DNA of 64,000 nt from Candidatus Tokpelaia hoelldoblerii (GTDB taxonomy: Bacteria > Pseudomonadota > Alphaproteobacteria > Rhizobiales > Rhizobiaceae). The stretch lies in contig CP017315.1 of NCBI GenBank assembly GCA_002005325.1, forward strand, positions 1-64,000, in the 5' to 3' direction. A program made the translations under genes and the position numbers. Positions 8,605-17,337 of the stretch are shown piece by piece. The first letter of the stretch is position 1. Every line of letters starts with the position of its first letter. The notes under the pieces are model-generated. The model was not told where the DNA came from. It did no database searches and saw only the letters and a list, made by a program, of their open reading frames with translations.

Positions 8605-10494
8605 ATGAAGAATACCGGGAAAGAAACGTTGAACACATTTGATGTCATTGTTATTGGCGGGGGACATGCCGGTTGTGAGGCCGCAGCAGCTTCGGCGCGT
8701 TTTGGTGCGCGTACGGCGCTTGTCACCTATAAATTTGAAAATCTTGGCGTTATGTCATGTAATCCGGCTATTGGGGGACTGGGAAAAGGCCAGCTTGTGC
8801 GGGAAATTGATGCTTTGGATGGCTTGATGGCGCGAGCTGCTGATTTGGGCGGTATCCAGTTTCGATTGTTGAACCGGCGCAAAGGACCGGCAGTGCGGGG
8901 GCCAAGAACACAGGCTGACCGCAAACTTTACCGGCAGGCTGTGCAGGCTTTGGTAAGGGAACAGGAAAATCTGTCCGTTATTGAAGATGAAGTGCTGGAT
9001 CTTGTTATCGAAAACGGGCAAGTTGCCGGTGTTGTAACCGCTAAAGGCAGATTGCGTGCCGGTGCGGTGGTGCTGACAACCGGAACGTTTTTGCGCGGGC
9101 TTATTCATATTGGCGATAAAACCTGGCCAGCCGGCCGGATGGGGGAGCAGCCTTCACAAAAACTGGCAGAACGTCTGGCGGCCTATGATATTCGGCTGGG
9201 GCGTTTGAAGACCGGTACCCCTGCCCGGCTTGATGGCAAGACCATTGACTGGGAAGGCCTTGACCGGCAGCGCCCGGATGAAGAACCGCTGCCATTTTCT
9301 CTTTTGACGGAAAAAATTGAACAGCTACAGATTGATTGCGGTATTACCCGCACCAATGCGGTAACACATCAGATTATCCGCGATAATCTTGCCCGTTCGG
9401 CAATGTATTCCGGTGCGATTGAGGGAATCGGCCCGCGTTATTGTCCGTCGATTGAAGACAAGATTGTCAAATTCGGCGATCGGGATGGTCATCAGATTTT
9501 TCTTGAACCGGAAGGGCTGGATGATGATACGATTTATCCAAACGGTATTTCCTCTTCCCTGCCGGAAGATGCCCAACATGCCTTGATTCATAGTATTGCC
9601 GGGCTGGAGCGGGTCAAGATTTTGCAACCCGGTTATGCGATTGAATATGATTTTGTTGACCCGCGCCAGTTGGAACGCAGCCTGGAATTGCGGGCAATTC
9701 CGGGCCTGTTTCTGGCCGGGCAGATTAACGGCACTACAGGTTATGAGGAAGCGGGAGCACAGGGCCTGATTGCCGGCCTGAACGCGGCGCGTAAGGTTTC
9801 CGGCATATCAGCCGTTATTATGCAGCGCACGCAGGCTTATATCGGTGTGATGATTGATGATCTGGTATCACGTGGTGTAAGCGAGCCTTACCGTATGTTT
9901 ACCTCACGGGCGGAATTCCGCCTGTCCCTGCGTGCTGATAATGCCGATGAGCGGTTGACGCCTTTGGGAATGGAATGGGGAATTATCGGTGCCGAGCGGC
10001 AAAAATTGTTTGTAGAGCACCATGAAAAGCTGGCAGAGGCCCGGAAGTTTATCCAGTCGATTTCCTTGACACCGAATGAAGCGGCACACTATCAATTGCA
10101 GATCAATCGTGACGGTGTACGCCGCAGCGCGTATGATTTGCTTTCTTATCCCGAAATCAGCATGGAAAAGCTGACACAGATCTGGCCAGAACTTTGCCGG
10201 TTTGATGGTAAAACACGGGAAGCACTGGAAATAGAAGCACAATATGCGGTTTATATGGAGCGGCAGACGCAGGATATGGCAGCCCTGGAACGGGATGAAA
10301 AGCTTGTTATACCGGAAGAACTGGATTTGGATAATATTTCCGGTTTGTCCAATGAATTGAAAATCAAACTAAAACTGCGTATGCCACGGACCATTGCCGA
10401 AGCGCAACGCATTGACGGTATGACACCGGCAGCTTTGTCTTTGTTGATTACCCATATTCAACGCTACCGTCGCAGTGCAAAGGCTGTCGCATGA
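8605..10494 (+). CDS. mnmG: tRNA uridine-5-carboxymethylaminomethyl modification enzyme MnmG
   Basis: FAD protein that with MnmE installs the cmnm5 group on wobble U34 of several tRNAs. It has the N-terminal dinucleotide motif VIGGGHAGCEAA, then SCNPAIGGLGKGQ, GTPARLDG and GLFLAGQINGTTGYEEA; the length of about 629 residues is normal. The frame is open from a TTG at 8587, an ATG at 8605 has no strong ribosome site, and a TTG at 8629 follows GGGAAAG; the ATG is chosen, with the last as a real alternative. It overlaps rsmG by four bases. Its partner gene mnmE is not in its usual place upstream. Confidence 0.95.
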   Translation: MKNTGKETLNTFDVIVIGGGHAGCEAAAASARFGARTALVTYKFENLGVMSCNPAIGGLGKGQLVREIDALDGLMARAADLGGIQFRLLNRRKGPAVRGPRTQADRKLYRQAVQALVREQENLSVIEDEVLDLVIENGQVAGVVTAKGRLRAGAVVLTTGTFLRGLIHIGDKTWPAGRMGEQPSQKLAERLAAYDIRLGRLKTGTPARLDGKTIDWEGLDRQRPDEEPLPFSLLTEKIEQLQIDCGITRTNAVTHQIIRDNLARSAMYSGAIEGIGPRYCPSIEDKIVKFGDRDGHQIFLEPEGLDDDTIYPNGISSSLPEDAQHALIHSIAGLERVKILQPGYAIEYDFVDPRQLERSLELRAIPGLFLAGQINGTTGYEEAGAQGLIAGLNAARKVSGISAVIMQRTQAYIGVMIDDLVSRGVSEPYRMFTSRAEFRLSLRADNADERLTPLGMEWGIIGAERQKLFVEHHEKLAEARKFIQSISLTPNEAAHYQLQINRDGVRRSAYDLLSYPEISMEKLTQIWPELCRFDGKTREALEIEAQYAVYMERQTQDMAALERDEKLVIPEELDLDNISGLSNELKIKLKLRMPRTIAEAQRIDGMTPAALSLLITHIQRYRRSAKAVA

Positions 10495-11162
10495 GGGATG
10501 CAGATTTTTCTCAATTGCAGAAGATTGTACCGGATGTTTCACGTGAAACATTTGAGGATCTTTGTGCCTATGAAGCTTTGCTGCGCAAGTGGCAGCCCCA
10601 TATCAATCTGGTCGCAAATGCCACTTTACCGCATTTATGGCAACGGCATATTCTCGACAGTGTTCAGCTGTTCCCATTGCAGAAAACTGCAGTCCGTTGG
10701 CTGGATATTGGTTCCGGTGGCGGTTTTCCGGCACTGGTGCTGGCCATCATGCTGAAAGCACAGAACAGGGAAAACGGCGGCTCTGCCTTGATTGATCTGG
10801 TAGAGAGCAATGGCAAAAAAGCGGCTTTTCTGCAAACTGTGATTGCGGCCTTGTCTTTGCCGGCAAGGGTTCATAACAAACGTATTGAAGCGTGTTATGA
10901 GGATATTGCTGCGCCGGATATAATAACTGCACGGGCTTTGGCTGATCTTTCCACCCTGTTCACGCTGATTTTTCCGTGGTGTCAGAAAAAAACTGTGGCT
11001 TTGTTGCAAAAAGGACGGGATTACGGGCGTGAATGTGAGGAAGCCGCTGCAAAATGGTCTTTTGATCTGGTAACATATAACAGTGCAGTGAATGAAGAAT
11101 CAGTCATTTTGGAAATACGGCGCCTTCATCCTGTGACCAAAAACGAAAGGCAGATGAAATGA
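10491..11162 (+). CDS. rsmG: 16S rRNA (guanine-527-N7) methyltransferase
   Basis: SAM-dependent methyltransferase that modifies G527 of 16S rRNA. The 223-residue product has LDIGSGGGFPALVLA as the SAM-binding loop and the downstream TARAL segment. It starts with ATGA overlap on mnmG and ends with ATGA overlap on parA, so translation of the three is coupled. The N-terminal codons for VSRET are at the same time a parS site (10535-10550), a constraint known from other bacteria. Confidence 0.95.
   Translation: MRDADFSQLQKIVPDVSRETFEDLCAYEALLRKWQPHINLVANATLPHLWQRHILDSVQLFPLQKTAVRWLDIGSGGGFPALVLAIMLKAQNRENGGSALIDLVESNGKKAAFLQTVIAALSLPARVHNKRIEACYEDIAAPDIITARALADLSTLFTLIFPWCQKKTVALLQKGRDYGRECEEAAAKWSFDLVTYNSAVNEESVILEIRRLHPVTKNERQMK
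10535..10550. promoter_or_regulatory. parS: parS centromere site 2, inside rsmG
   Basis: A second perfect TGTTTCACGTGAAACA, 2.07 kb from the first, lies within the coding sequence of rsmG and is read as VSRET. Two perfect sites beside parA-parB mark this as the chromosomal partition centre, which normally lies near the replication origin. Confidence 0.95.
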
Positions 11163-11956
11163 GCGGGCAGACACGGATTATCGCTATTGCCAATCAAAAA
11201 GGTGGTGTGGGGAAAACCACAACAGCCATCAATCTGGCAACGGCATTGGCTGCAATCGGCGAGAAAGTGCTTGTGCTTGATATTGACCCGCAGGGCAATG
11301 CCAGTACAGGGCTTGGCATTGATCGTAACAATCGCCGCTTGTCATCTTATGATGTATTGATTCATGGGGTGTCGGTGGTGGAAGCTGCATTGCCGACGGC
11401 TGTGCCGAATCTTTCCGTTGTGCCGTCAACACTGGATCTGCTGGGGGTGGAGATGGAAATTGCGGCACAGACCGATCGCAGCCATCGTTTGAAAAACGCC
11501 TTGCGGCATGATCCGCGAATTATCGGAAATTTTTCTTATATCCTGATTGATTGCCCGCCTTCGTTTAACCTGCTGACTTTGAATGCCATGGGGGCGGCTG
11601 CTTCCGTGCTGGTGCCGTTGCAATGTGAATTTCTGGCGCTGGAAGGTTTGAGCCAGTTGCTGGAAACTGTCAAACGGGTGCGTGCCAGCCTGAATCCGAA
11701 GCTGAACATTCAGGGTATTGTGTTGACCATGTATGACGGGCGTAACAATCTGGCCAATCAAGTGGTTGATGATGTCCGTGCCTTTATGGGAGAAAAGGTT
11801 TACCGCACCATTATCCCGCGTAATGTGCGGGTGTCGGAAGCACCGTCTTTCGGCAAGCCTGCCCTGCTCTATGATTTGAAATGTGCGGGCAGTCAGGCTT
11901 ATCTGCAATTGGCCTCGGAGGTGATACAGCGGGAACGGCGTTTGCTGGCTTCCTGA
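11159..11956 (+). CDS. parA: Chromosome partitioning ATPase ParA (Soj)
   Basis: Walker-type ATPase that binds DNA in its ATP form and moves ParB-parS complexes. The 265-residue product has the deviant Walker A NQKGGVGKTTTAINLA at the N terminus, LDIDPQGNASTGLG as A' motif and ILIDCPPS as Walker B. The short N terminus without a helix-turn-helix is the chromosomal type. It overlaps rsmG by four bases and is followed by parB after 85 bases. Confidence 0.96.
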   Translation: MSGQTRIIAIANQKGGVGKTTTAINLATALAAIGEKVLVLDIDPQGNASTGLGIDRNNRRLSSYDVLIHGVSVVEAALPTAVPNLSVVPSTLDLLGVEMEIAAQTDRSHRLKNALRHDPRIIGNFSYILIDCPPSFNLLTLNAMGAAASVLVPLQCEFLALEGLSQLLETVKRVRASLNPKLNIQGIVLTMYDGRNNLANQVVDDVRAFMGEKVYRTIIPRNVRVSEAPSFGKPALLYDLKCAGSQAYLQLASEVIQRERRLLAS

Positions 11957-12041
11957 CAGCCTGGTACTTTTGGCAAGGCCATGCCCAGGCAAGAGAACCG
12001 AACATTTCAAAACGTGTATTTTGTTCAATTGGCGACCTGAG

Positions 12042-12947
12042 ATGACAGAAAAAAAGATACTTGGTATAAACGAAGATCAATCCAAAAAGCGGCTTGGGCG
12101 TGGACTCGCAGCGCTTATTGGTGATATTGAGGCGCCGGATGAAAGCGGGCAGGCTGTTGCGGTTGCCATGACATCTGACAAGCAGGTTCCGATTGAGCTG
12201 GTTTCGCGCAATCCGCACAATCCGCGGCGCAGTTTTGCCGAAGAAAGCCTTGAAGAACTGGCGCAGTCTATTCGTGAACATGGACTTATGCAGCCGGTCG
12301 TTGTCCGCCCTTCCCCCGTTAACCCGCAGCATTATGAGCTGATTGCCGGTGAACGGCGCTGGCGGGCGGCGCAGCGTGCCGGATTAACCCGGATTGCTGT
12401 GGTTATTCGTGATGTTGATGACCGTACAGCACTGGAGCTGGCGATTATTGAAAATGTGCAGCGTGCAGATTTGAATCCGGTTGAAGAAGCGCTGGGCTAT
12501 CAGCAACTGATTGATGACCATAGTTATACACAGGTTGATCTGGCACAGGTGATCGGCAAGAGCCGCAGCCATGTTGCCAATACATTGCGCCTGTTGAAAT
12601 TGCCGGCTGCTGTGCAGCAGTTTTTGAATGAAGGCGCTTTGTCAGCCGGCCATGCCCGCTGCCTGATTACAGCGCCAGATCCGGTGCATTTGGCCAAACG
12701 CATTGTGCAGGAGGGTTTGTCTGTCCGTCAGGCTGAAGTTCTGGCAGCTGAAAAGCCCGATGAGAAGGCTGAAAAACGGCTGCCGCAGGAGAAAGACCCG
12801 AATATCAAGGCACTGGAACAGACATTGCTGGATAAACTTGGGATGCAGGTTGTGATTCAATATGGCAATAAAGGCGGGGGGGATATTCGTATCCGCTATA
12901 AATCGCTTGAACAGCTGGATAATATTTGCCGCCGGTTGCAGAATTAG
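12042..12947 (+). CDS. parB: Chromosome partitioning protein ParB (Spo0J)
   Basis: CTP-dependent DNA clamp that loads at parS. The 301-residue protein has the N-terminal RLGRGLAALIGD segment, the ParB/Srx motif GERRWRAAQRAG, the helix-turn-helix QVIGKSRSHVANTLRLLKLP, and a C-terminal dimer domain after a charged linker. The frame is open from a TTG at 11970, but the ATG at 12042 gives the usual family N terminus. Both perfect parS sites lie within 4 kb. A terminator follows at 13053. Confidence 0.95.
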   Translation: MTEKKILGINEDQSKKRLGRGLAALIGDIEAPDESGQAVAVAMTSDKQVPIELVSRNPHNPRRSFAEESLEELAQSIREHGLMQPVVVRPSPVNPQHYELIAGERRWRAAQRAGLTRIAVVIRDVDDRTALELAIIENVQRADLNPVEEALGYQQLIDDHSYTQVDLAQVIGKSRSHVANTLRLLKLPAAVQQFLNEGALSAGHARCLITAPDPVHLAKRIVQEGLSVRQAEVLAAEKPDEKAEKRLPQEKDPNIKALEQTLLDKLGMQVVIQYGNKGGGDIRIRYKSLEQLDNICRRLQN

Positions 12948-13052
12948 GCCTTGTCGCGCGGAATTTCTGCATGGAGAGAAGTAAAAACATAAGACTATAG
13001 TATGCTGGCAAAAGGATATTGTTTGTGTATTGTATCTTTATCATATCAAAAT

Positions 13053-13085
13053 AAAACCCCGGCACAGGATAATGCCGGGGTTTTA
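13053..13085. terminator. Bidirectional terminator between parB and the HdeD-like gene
   Basis: AAAACCCCGGCA (13053-13064) pairs with TGCCGGGGTTTT (13073-13084). The stem has A before and T after it, so it can end the rightward parB transcript and the leftward transcript from the convergent membrane gene. Confidence 0.85.
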
Positions 13086-13097
13086 TGTTCACTCTTG

Positions 13098-13664
13098 TTA
13101 TTTTTGCAGTGATTTCAGGCCAAAGGCAAAGGCAATCCAGCCCCAGCCCTGAAAAATCAGGTCGATGGCCAGAAACATACCTAATATCCACAGTGAATTT
13201 ATCGGCCAGCCGATAATAATAAGAATTCCGAGCAGTGCAGTGATGATACCGCCAAAAATAACCCAGCCGCCACCTTGTATGTTACGAATACGGACGCCGA
13301 TGATGATTCGCATGATACCGGCGGCAATCAGCGTGAATGCCAGCATGAAAGTGATAACCATGGCCGCACCGAGAGGATGGAAGAAACAGGCAATACCAGC
13401 CGCGATATAAAGCAGGCCGGCCAGCAGCCAGAGAAAAAACTGCCCCCATTTTGTGACATTGCAGGCATGGATAAGCTGGGCAATACCGGCAAAGAATACC
13501 ATAATGCCGACAAACCAGGCGCTGACCACGGTGGCGCTGACAAGATTGATGCAGGCGACAAAGCCGAAAAGCAACAGGATGACACCAAGGGCAAGAAACC
13601 AGCCCCATTCTACGTTGATATTGCGTTCACGCAGAAATTTCTTAATATCTTTTTGCGAGGCCAT
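13098..13664 (-). CDS. HdeD-family (DUF308) membrane protein
   Basis: A 188-residue inner membrane protein with six predicted membrane segments arranged as repeated pairs, as in HdeD, which is linked to acid resistance in enterobacteria. Recognisable features are the cytoplasmic N terminus with NVEWGWFLALGVILLLFG, repeated G-rich helices, and GIMRIIIGVRIRNIQGGGW followed by IFGGIITALLGILI. It is convergent with parB across a shared terminator. The physiological role in this lineage is unknown; Rhizobiales often carry DUF308 proteins without an acid operon. Confidence 0.85.
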   Translation of the reverse strand: MASQKDIKKFLRERNINVEWGWFLALGVILLLFGFVACINLVSATVVSAWFVGIMVFFAGIAQLIHACNVTKWGQFFLWLLAGLLYIAAGIACFFHPLGAAMVITFMLAFTLIAAGIMRIIIGVRIRNIQGGGWVIFGGIITALLGILIIIGWPINSLWILGMFLAIDLIFQGWGWIAFAFGLKSLQK

Positions 13665-13830
13665 AATTTTTCCTTTTTCAGTCTGTTTTGCTGGAAACCA
13701 ACCGGTTTTGATAAACGTTATATATTACGGTACGCACATCCTTTCAGGACGGGGATAATTAAGATATATAGTGCTTAGTTTTTTATTCCAGTCTAATAAA
13801 TGAATCGTGAAGTCGGCATGGAAGTGACAT

Positions 13831-15294
13831 ATGTTGGATATTCTTCATAGCTATTGGCCGCATATTCTGGCTGTTCTGTCACTTGTTCTGGGGCTTGGCG
13901 CGGCCGTCCACGCAACAATGACCAAAGACGAGGTGCGCGCCGCACTTGGCTGGGTGGGGGTTATCATCCTGTCACCGATTTTAGGGGCGGTTATTTATGC
14001 TGTGATGGGTATCAACCGTATCCGCCGTAAATCCTTGTCCAACCAGCGTCATAAAATGCGCAATCCCGCGTCATTTCACCGCGTTGATTATGATGTTGCC
14101 GCGCAGAATGTCCGCCGCCGTTTCGGCAGGCATGGTGCTGCCCTGCAACGGCTGGGCGATTATGTCAGTCATCACCGTTTGACCCGCGGTAACAAGGTGG
14201 AGATTCTGCATGGCGGCGATGAAACCTATGCCGCTATGCTGGCGGCAATCAGGCAGGCTGAGCGCTCTGTTCTGCTCGAAACCTATATTTTTGATGATGA
14301 CGCGGTTGGCGGCCTGTTTGTTGAAGCCCTGACGCAGGCTGTAAGCCGTGGCGTGAGTGTGCGGGTATTGGTGGATGCGGTGGGTGCGCGCTATTCTTTC
14401 CCCAGTATTGTGCGGTGCTTGCGTCAGGCGGGAGTAACGGTTGCGACATTTAATGGCAATATTATCACCGGTTTGCGCCTGCCCTATGCCAATTTGCGCA
14501 CCCACCGGAAAATTTTGATTGTTGACGGCAGCGTGGCCTTTACCGGCGGCATGAACATACGTGAGGGCTTTTCCAACGCTCTTCATGGAGAGCAGGCTTA
14601 TGGTGATACGCATTTCAGGGTTGAGGGGCCGGTGGTTGCCGACCTTTTCCATGTAGCAACGGAAGACTGGCGTTTTGCCGGTGGCGATGAACTCTCTCAG
14701 GCGCCGTGGGCGCTTGCCGCACCAGCTTTGCCGCCGGACCGCGGCATGGCAGTGCGTCTTGTCGCTTCAGGGCCGGCTTCTGATACGATGGAAATCAATC
14801 AGCATATGCTGACGGGGGCTTTTTCGCTCGCCACCGAAACCATCCGCATTAAAACACCTTATCTGCTGCCGGATCGCGAACTGGTCAGTGCGCTGGTGAG
14901 TGCGGCGCGCCGCGGGGTGCGGGTTGATATTTTTGTGCCTGACAATAACAATCTGAAACTGGTTGACCGCGCCATGTGGGCACAATTTGACCAGCTTTTG
15001 CGCGATCAGTGCCATATCTGGCGGGTGAAGGGCTCGTTTGACCATTCAAAATTGATTGTGATTGATGATTATTGGGTTTATGTCGGCTCCAGCAATATCG
15101 ATCCGCGCTCGTTGCGGCTGAATTTCGAGGTTGACCTTGAAATCATGGACAAAAGATTTGCGCAAAAAATAGCTGCCATTATTGATACAACACAGCGGAA
15201 AGCGCAACAAGTGGAACTTGAGGCGCTGCAAAAGCGGCCATTTTTGCGGCGTTTGTTTGACCGGGTTATCTGGCTCGGCTCACCGTATTTATAA
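13831..15294 (+). CDS. cls: Cardiolipin synthase
   Basis: Membrane phospholipase-D-family enzyme that joins two phosphatidylglycerols to make cardiolipin. The 487-residue protein has two N-terminal membrane helices (about residues 8-28 and 40-60) and two HKD motifs: THRKILIVDGSVAFTGG near residue 224 and DHSKLIVIDDYWVYVGSSN near residue 404. Length and layout are normal. GGAAGTG precedes the ATG. It converges on the endonuclease/phosphatase-family gene that commonly neighbours cls in Rhizobiales. Confidence 0.93.
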   Translation: MLDILHSYWPHILAVLSLVLGLGAAVHATMTKDEVRAALGWVGVIILSPILGAVIYAVMGINRIRRKSLSNQRHKMRNPASFHRVDYDVAAQNVRRRFGRHGAALQRLGDYVSHHRLTRGNKVEILHGGDETYAAMLAAIRQAERSVLLETYIFDDDAVGGLFVEALTQAVSRGVSVRVLVDAVGARYSFPSIVRCLRQAGVTVATFNGNIITGLRLPYANLRTHRKILIVDGSVAFTGGMNIREGFSNALHGEQAYGDTHFRVEGPVVADLFHVATEDWRFAGGDELSQAPWALAAPALPPDRGMAVRLVASGPASDTMEINQHMLTGAFSLATETIRIKTPYLLPDRELVSALVSAARRGVRVDIFVPDNNNLKLVDRAMWAQFDQLLRDQCHIWRVKGSFDHSKLIVIDDYWVYVGSSNIDPRSLRLNFEVDLEIMDKRFAQKIAAIIDTTQRKAQQVELEALQKRPFLRRLFDRVIWLGSPYL

Positions 15295-15322
15295 TAAGCC
15301 GGAACCGGCCGGGTAAGACCGG

Positions 15323-16153
15323 TTATTTGTCTGCCTGTTTTTTCTGCTGCGCTCTGGCAAGGCAGAGATTGGCTTTTATCGGCAGATGATCTGAGGCTAT
15401 CTCTGATAAGGGTGTGATATGAATCTGCAGCGAGGTGACCAGATGGTGTGGCCAGGCGAACACCCGGTCGAGCGCCAGCATTGGAAAGCCGGAAGGAAAG
15501 CTTGGCACTGTGCCCATCACCACATCAAAAAACGGCATCAGGCTGGTAAGGGATGAGGTTTTCCCCACCCGCCATTCATTCAAATCGCCGATCATGATGG
15601 TGGGGAGCGGCGGCTCTTCTTTCAATATGGCAAGAATAGCGGCCGCCTGTTGTGCGCGGGAACGGCGCAACAGGCCGAAATGGGCGGCAATCACCCGCAA
15701 GGCACCGGTTTTCAGGGCAAATTCGACAATCAGTGCACCGCGTGGTTCAACTCCGGGCAGTTCAAGCTGATGCACCCTGCGCACTTTACCGGCGCGGAAA
15801 AACAGTCCGTTGCCATGCCAGCCATGGCCAAAGGGTGACATGGTATCAATCGGCACCGGTATCAGGCCGGTTTTTTCTTTCAGATAATCGAGGTCAAGCA
15901 GGCCGATACGCTCGCCAAAGCGTCTGTCAATTTCCTGCAGGGCAAGCACGTCGGCATTAAGCTCCGCAATGACATCAACAATGCGGGCCGGATCGAAGAC
16001 TTTGTCAGTGCCGACACATTTATGCACATTGTAAGACGCGACAACCGTATCGCCGCCTTCACAATCTGCCGAAAGGGGCCGATGTCCGCTGCGGTTGCGG
16101 ATGGCCTGTTGCAGGCCGTCACGCAAACGGTTTTTCCTGGAGGGTTGGCGCAA
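15323..16153 (-). CDS. Endonuclease/exonuclease/phosphatase-family protein
   Basis: Metal-dependent hydrolase of the DNase I/sphingomyelinase fold, 276 residues. The catalytic pattern is present in order: SYNVH (Asn), ALQEIDRR (Glu metal ligand), GDLNEW (Asp/Asn) and SDHLPI (Asp-His). No signal peptide is clear, but the first 35 residues are very basic. Its partnership with cls, tail to tail with a 28-base gap, is often seen in this order and suggests a lipid substrate, but the actual substrate cannot be read from sequence. Confidence 0.85.
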   Translation of the reverse strand: MRQPSRKNRLRDGLQQAIRNRSGHRPLSADCEGGDTVVASYNVHKCVGTDKVFDPARIVDVIAELNADVLALQEIDRRFGERIGLLDLDYLKEKTGLIPVPIDTMSPFGHGWHGNGLFFRAGKVRRVHQLELPGVEPRGALIVEFALKTGALRVIAAHFGLLRRSRAQQAAAILAILKEEPPLPTIMIGDLNEWRVGKTSSLTSLMPFFDVVMGTVPSFPSGFPMLALDRVFAWPHHLVTSLQIHITPLSEIASDHLPIKANLCLARAQQKKQADK

Positions 16154-16248
16154 GGAATGATGGCTCCACCTTGAGTGTCTGATTTATAGATTATGGGAAA
16201 AAAACGCCATCCTGCAAGATGATAACGTAAAATTTGACGCCGGACAAT

Positions 16249-16278
16249 AAAAAAACCCGCTGGCAACAGCGGGTTTTT
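16249..16278 (-). terminator. Terminator of the Bax-inhibitor-1 gene
   Basis: AAAAACCCGCTG (16251-16262) and CAGCGGGTTTTT (16267-16278) form a 12-bp stem with a four-base loop. On the leftward strand seven T follow. It lies 20 bases after the stop of the gene at 16299-17030. Confidence 0.88.
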
Positions 16279-16298
16279 CAAGGGGCACTGTGTTTCTT

Positions 16299-17030
16299 TT
16301 AATCGCGATTGCCAAGAAGACGCAGCAGGAAGATGAACATATTGATAAAGTCAAGATAAAGCGACAATGCGCCCATGATGACTTTACGTCCTGTGGTGGC
16401 ATGGTCATCAGCTTCATAATAGTTTTCTTTGATGGCCTGTGTGTCATAGGCTGTCAAACCGGCAAAGATCAAAACACCAACAACCGAAATGGCAAAATCC
16501 ATTGCCTGAGAATCCCGCATGAAGAAAATGTGGACAATCGAAGCAAGAATAAGCCCGAAAAGTCCGATAAACAGGAAAGTGCCGAGGGGGCGCAGGTCAC
16601 TCTTGGTGGTATAACCATAAAGCGATAACGCACCGAAAGAAGCCGCTGTGATAAAGAAAACCTGTGCAATGCTGTCCATTGCGAAAACAAGCAGAATGGA
16701 TGAGAAGGAGATGCCGATGAGAGAGGCGAAGACAAAGAAGAATATCCGCGCCGCGCCGGTGCTCAGGTTGTGAATGTTAAAATTCAGAAACAGTATCGCA
16801 ACCAGCGGAGCGAACATGACAACATAGCGCAGCGGTGAGCCATAGATAGCCTGGGCAAATGCCATATTGTTTGTTGCCAGTGCGTATGTCGCCATTGCGA
16901 CAATGGCAGTGACCACAAGGCCTAATGCCATTGTATTATAGACACGCAGCATATAACTGCGCAAACCAGCATCAATTGATGCGTCACCCCGAACAACAGT
17001 TTTCGAGCGCATATTCTGAAAATCAGCCAT
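16299..17030 (-). CDS. Bax inhibitor-1/YccA-family (YbhL-like) membrane protein
   Basis: A 243-residue inner membrane protein with seven predicted helices, the TMBIM/BI-1 family; distant members conduct Ca2+ in a pH-dependent way, but the bacterial role is poorly known. Seen are GLRSYMLRVYNTMALGLVVTA, the conserved TAYDTQAIKE and the C-terminal LYLDFINMFIFLLRLLG. The frame is open another 49 codons upstream, but the ATG at 17030 follows AAAAGGA-rich leader sequence and gives the family N terminus MADFQNMR. The long leader before it may carry a regulatory RNA. Confidence 0.9.
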   Translation of the reverse strand: MADFQNMRSKTVVRGDASIDAGLRSYMLRVYNTMALGLVVTAIVAMATYALATNNMAFAQAIYGSPLRYVVMFAPLVAILFLNFNIHNLSTGAARIFFFVFASLIGISFSSILLVFAMDSIAQVFFITAASFGALSLYGYTTKSDLRPLGTFLFIGLFGLILASIVHIFFMRDSQAMDFAISVVGVLIFAGLTAYDTQAIKENYYEADDHATTGRKVIMGALSLYLDFINMFIFLLRLLGNRD

Positions 17031-17337
17031 GTATATAAATCCTTTTGCGTGTGTTCTGTCGGATGTCCGGGAAAAACAATTAACAAGAACCCGTTCCCCC
17101 CACTCTGTTTTCACCAAACAAAAACACTGTGGGCACAACTGCAATTCTCCCGTGCGCCGCTGGCAGAACCCCAGCATAGCTTGCCACTATTATGATATTT
17201 TCCGGTGCTCAAAGCAAGAGCGGACAAGTATTTAATTCAAGGGATTATAAATATCCGGGTGATTCCGGCCGCCGGGCGCACCACGCGGCGTTTTTACTGC
17301 GGGGTTGAAACGCTGCGCTGTTGCGGTTGAGAGAAGG
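17031..17337 (-). promoter_or_regulatory. Promoter and long leader of the BI-1 gene
   Basis: About 300 bases without a gene. On the leftward strand TTGCTT (17212-17217) and CATAAT (17189-17194) are spaced by 17 bases and form a plausible sigma-70-type promoter. That would give a transcript with about 150 bases of leader. The leader can form a GCTGG/CCAGC hairpin (17159-17175) and has a G-rich run about 70 bases before the start codon. A conserved RNA called the ybhL motif is known before ybhL genes in Rhizobiales; I cannot confirm it here by reading. The rest (17218-17337) shows nothing else. Confidence 0.4.
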
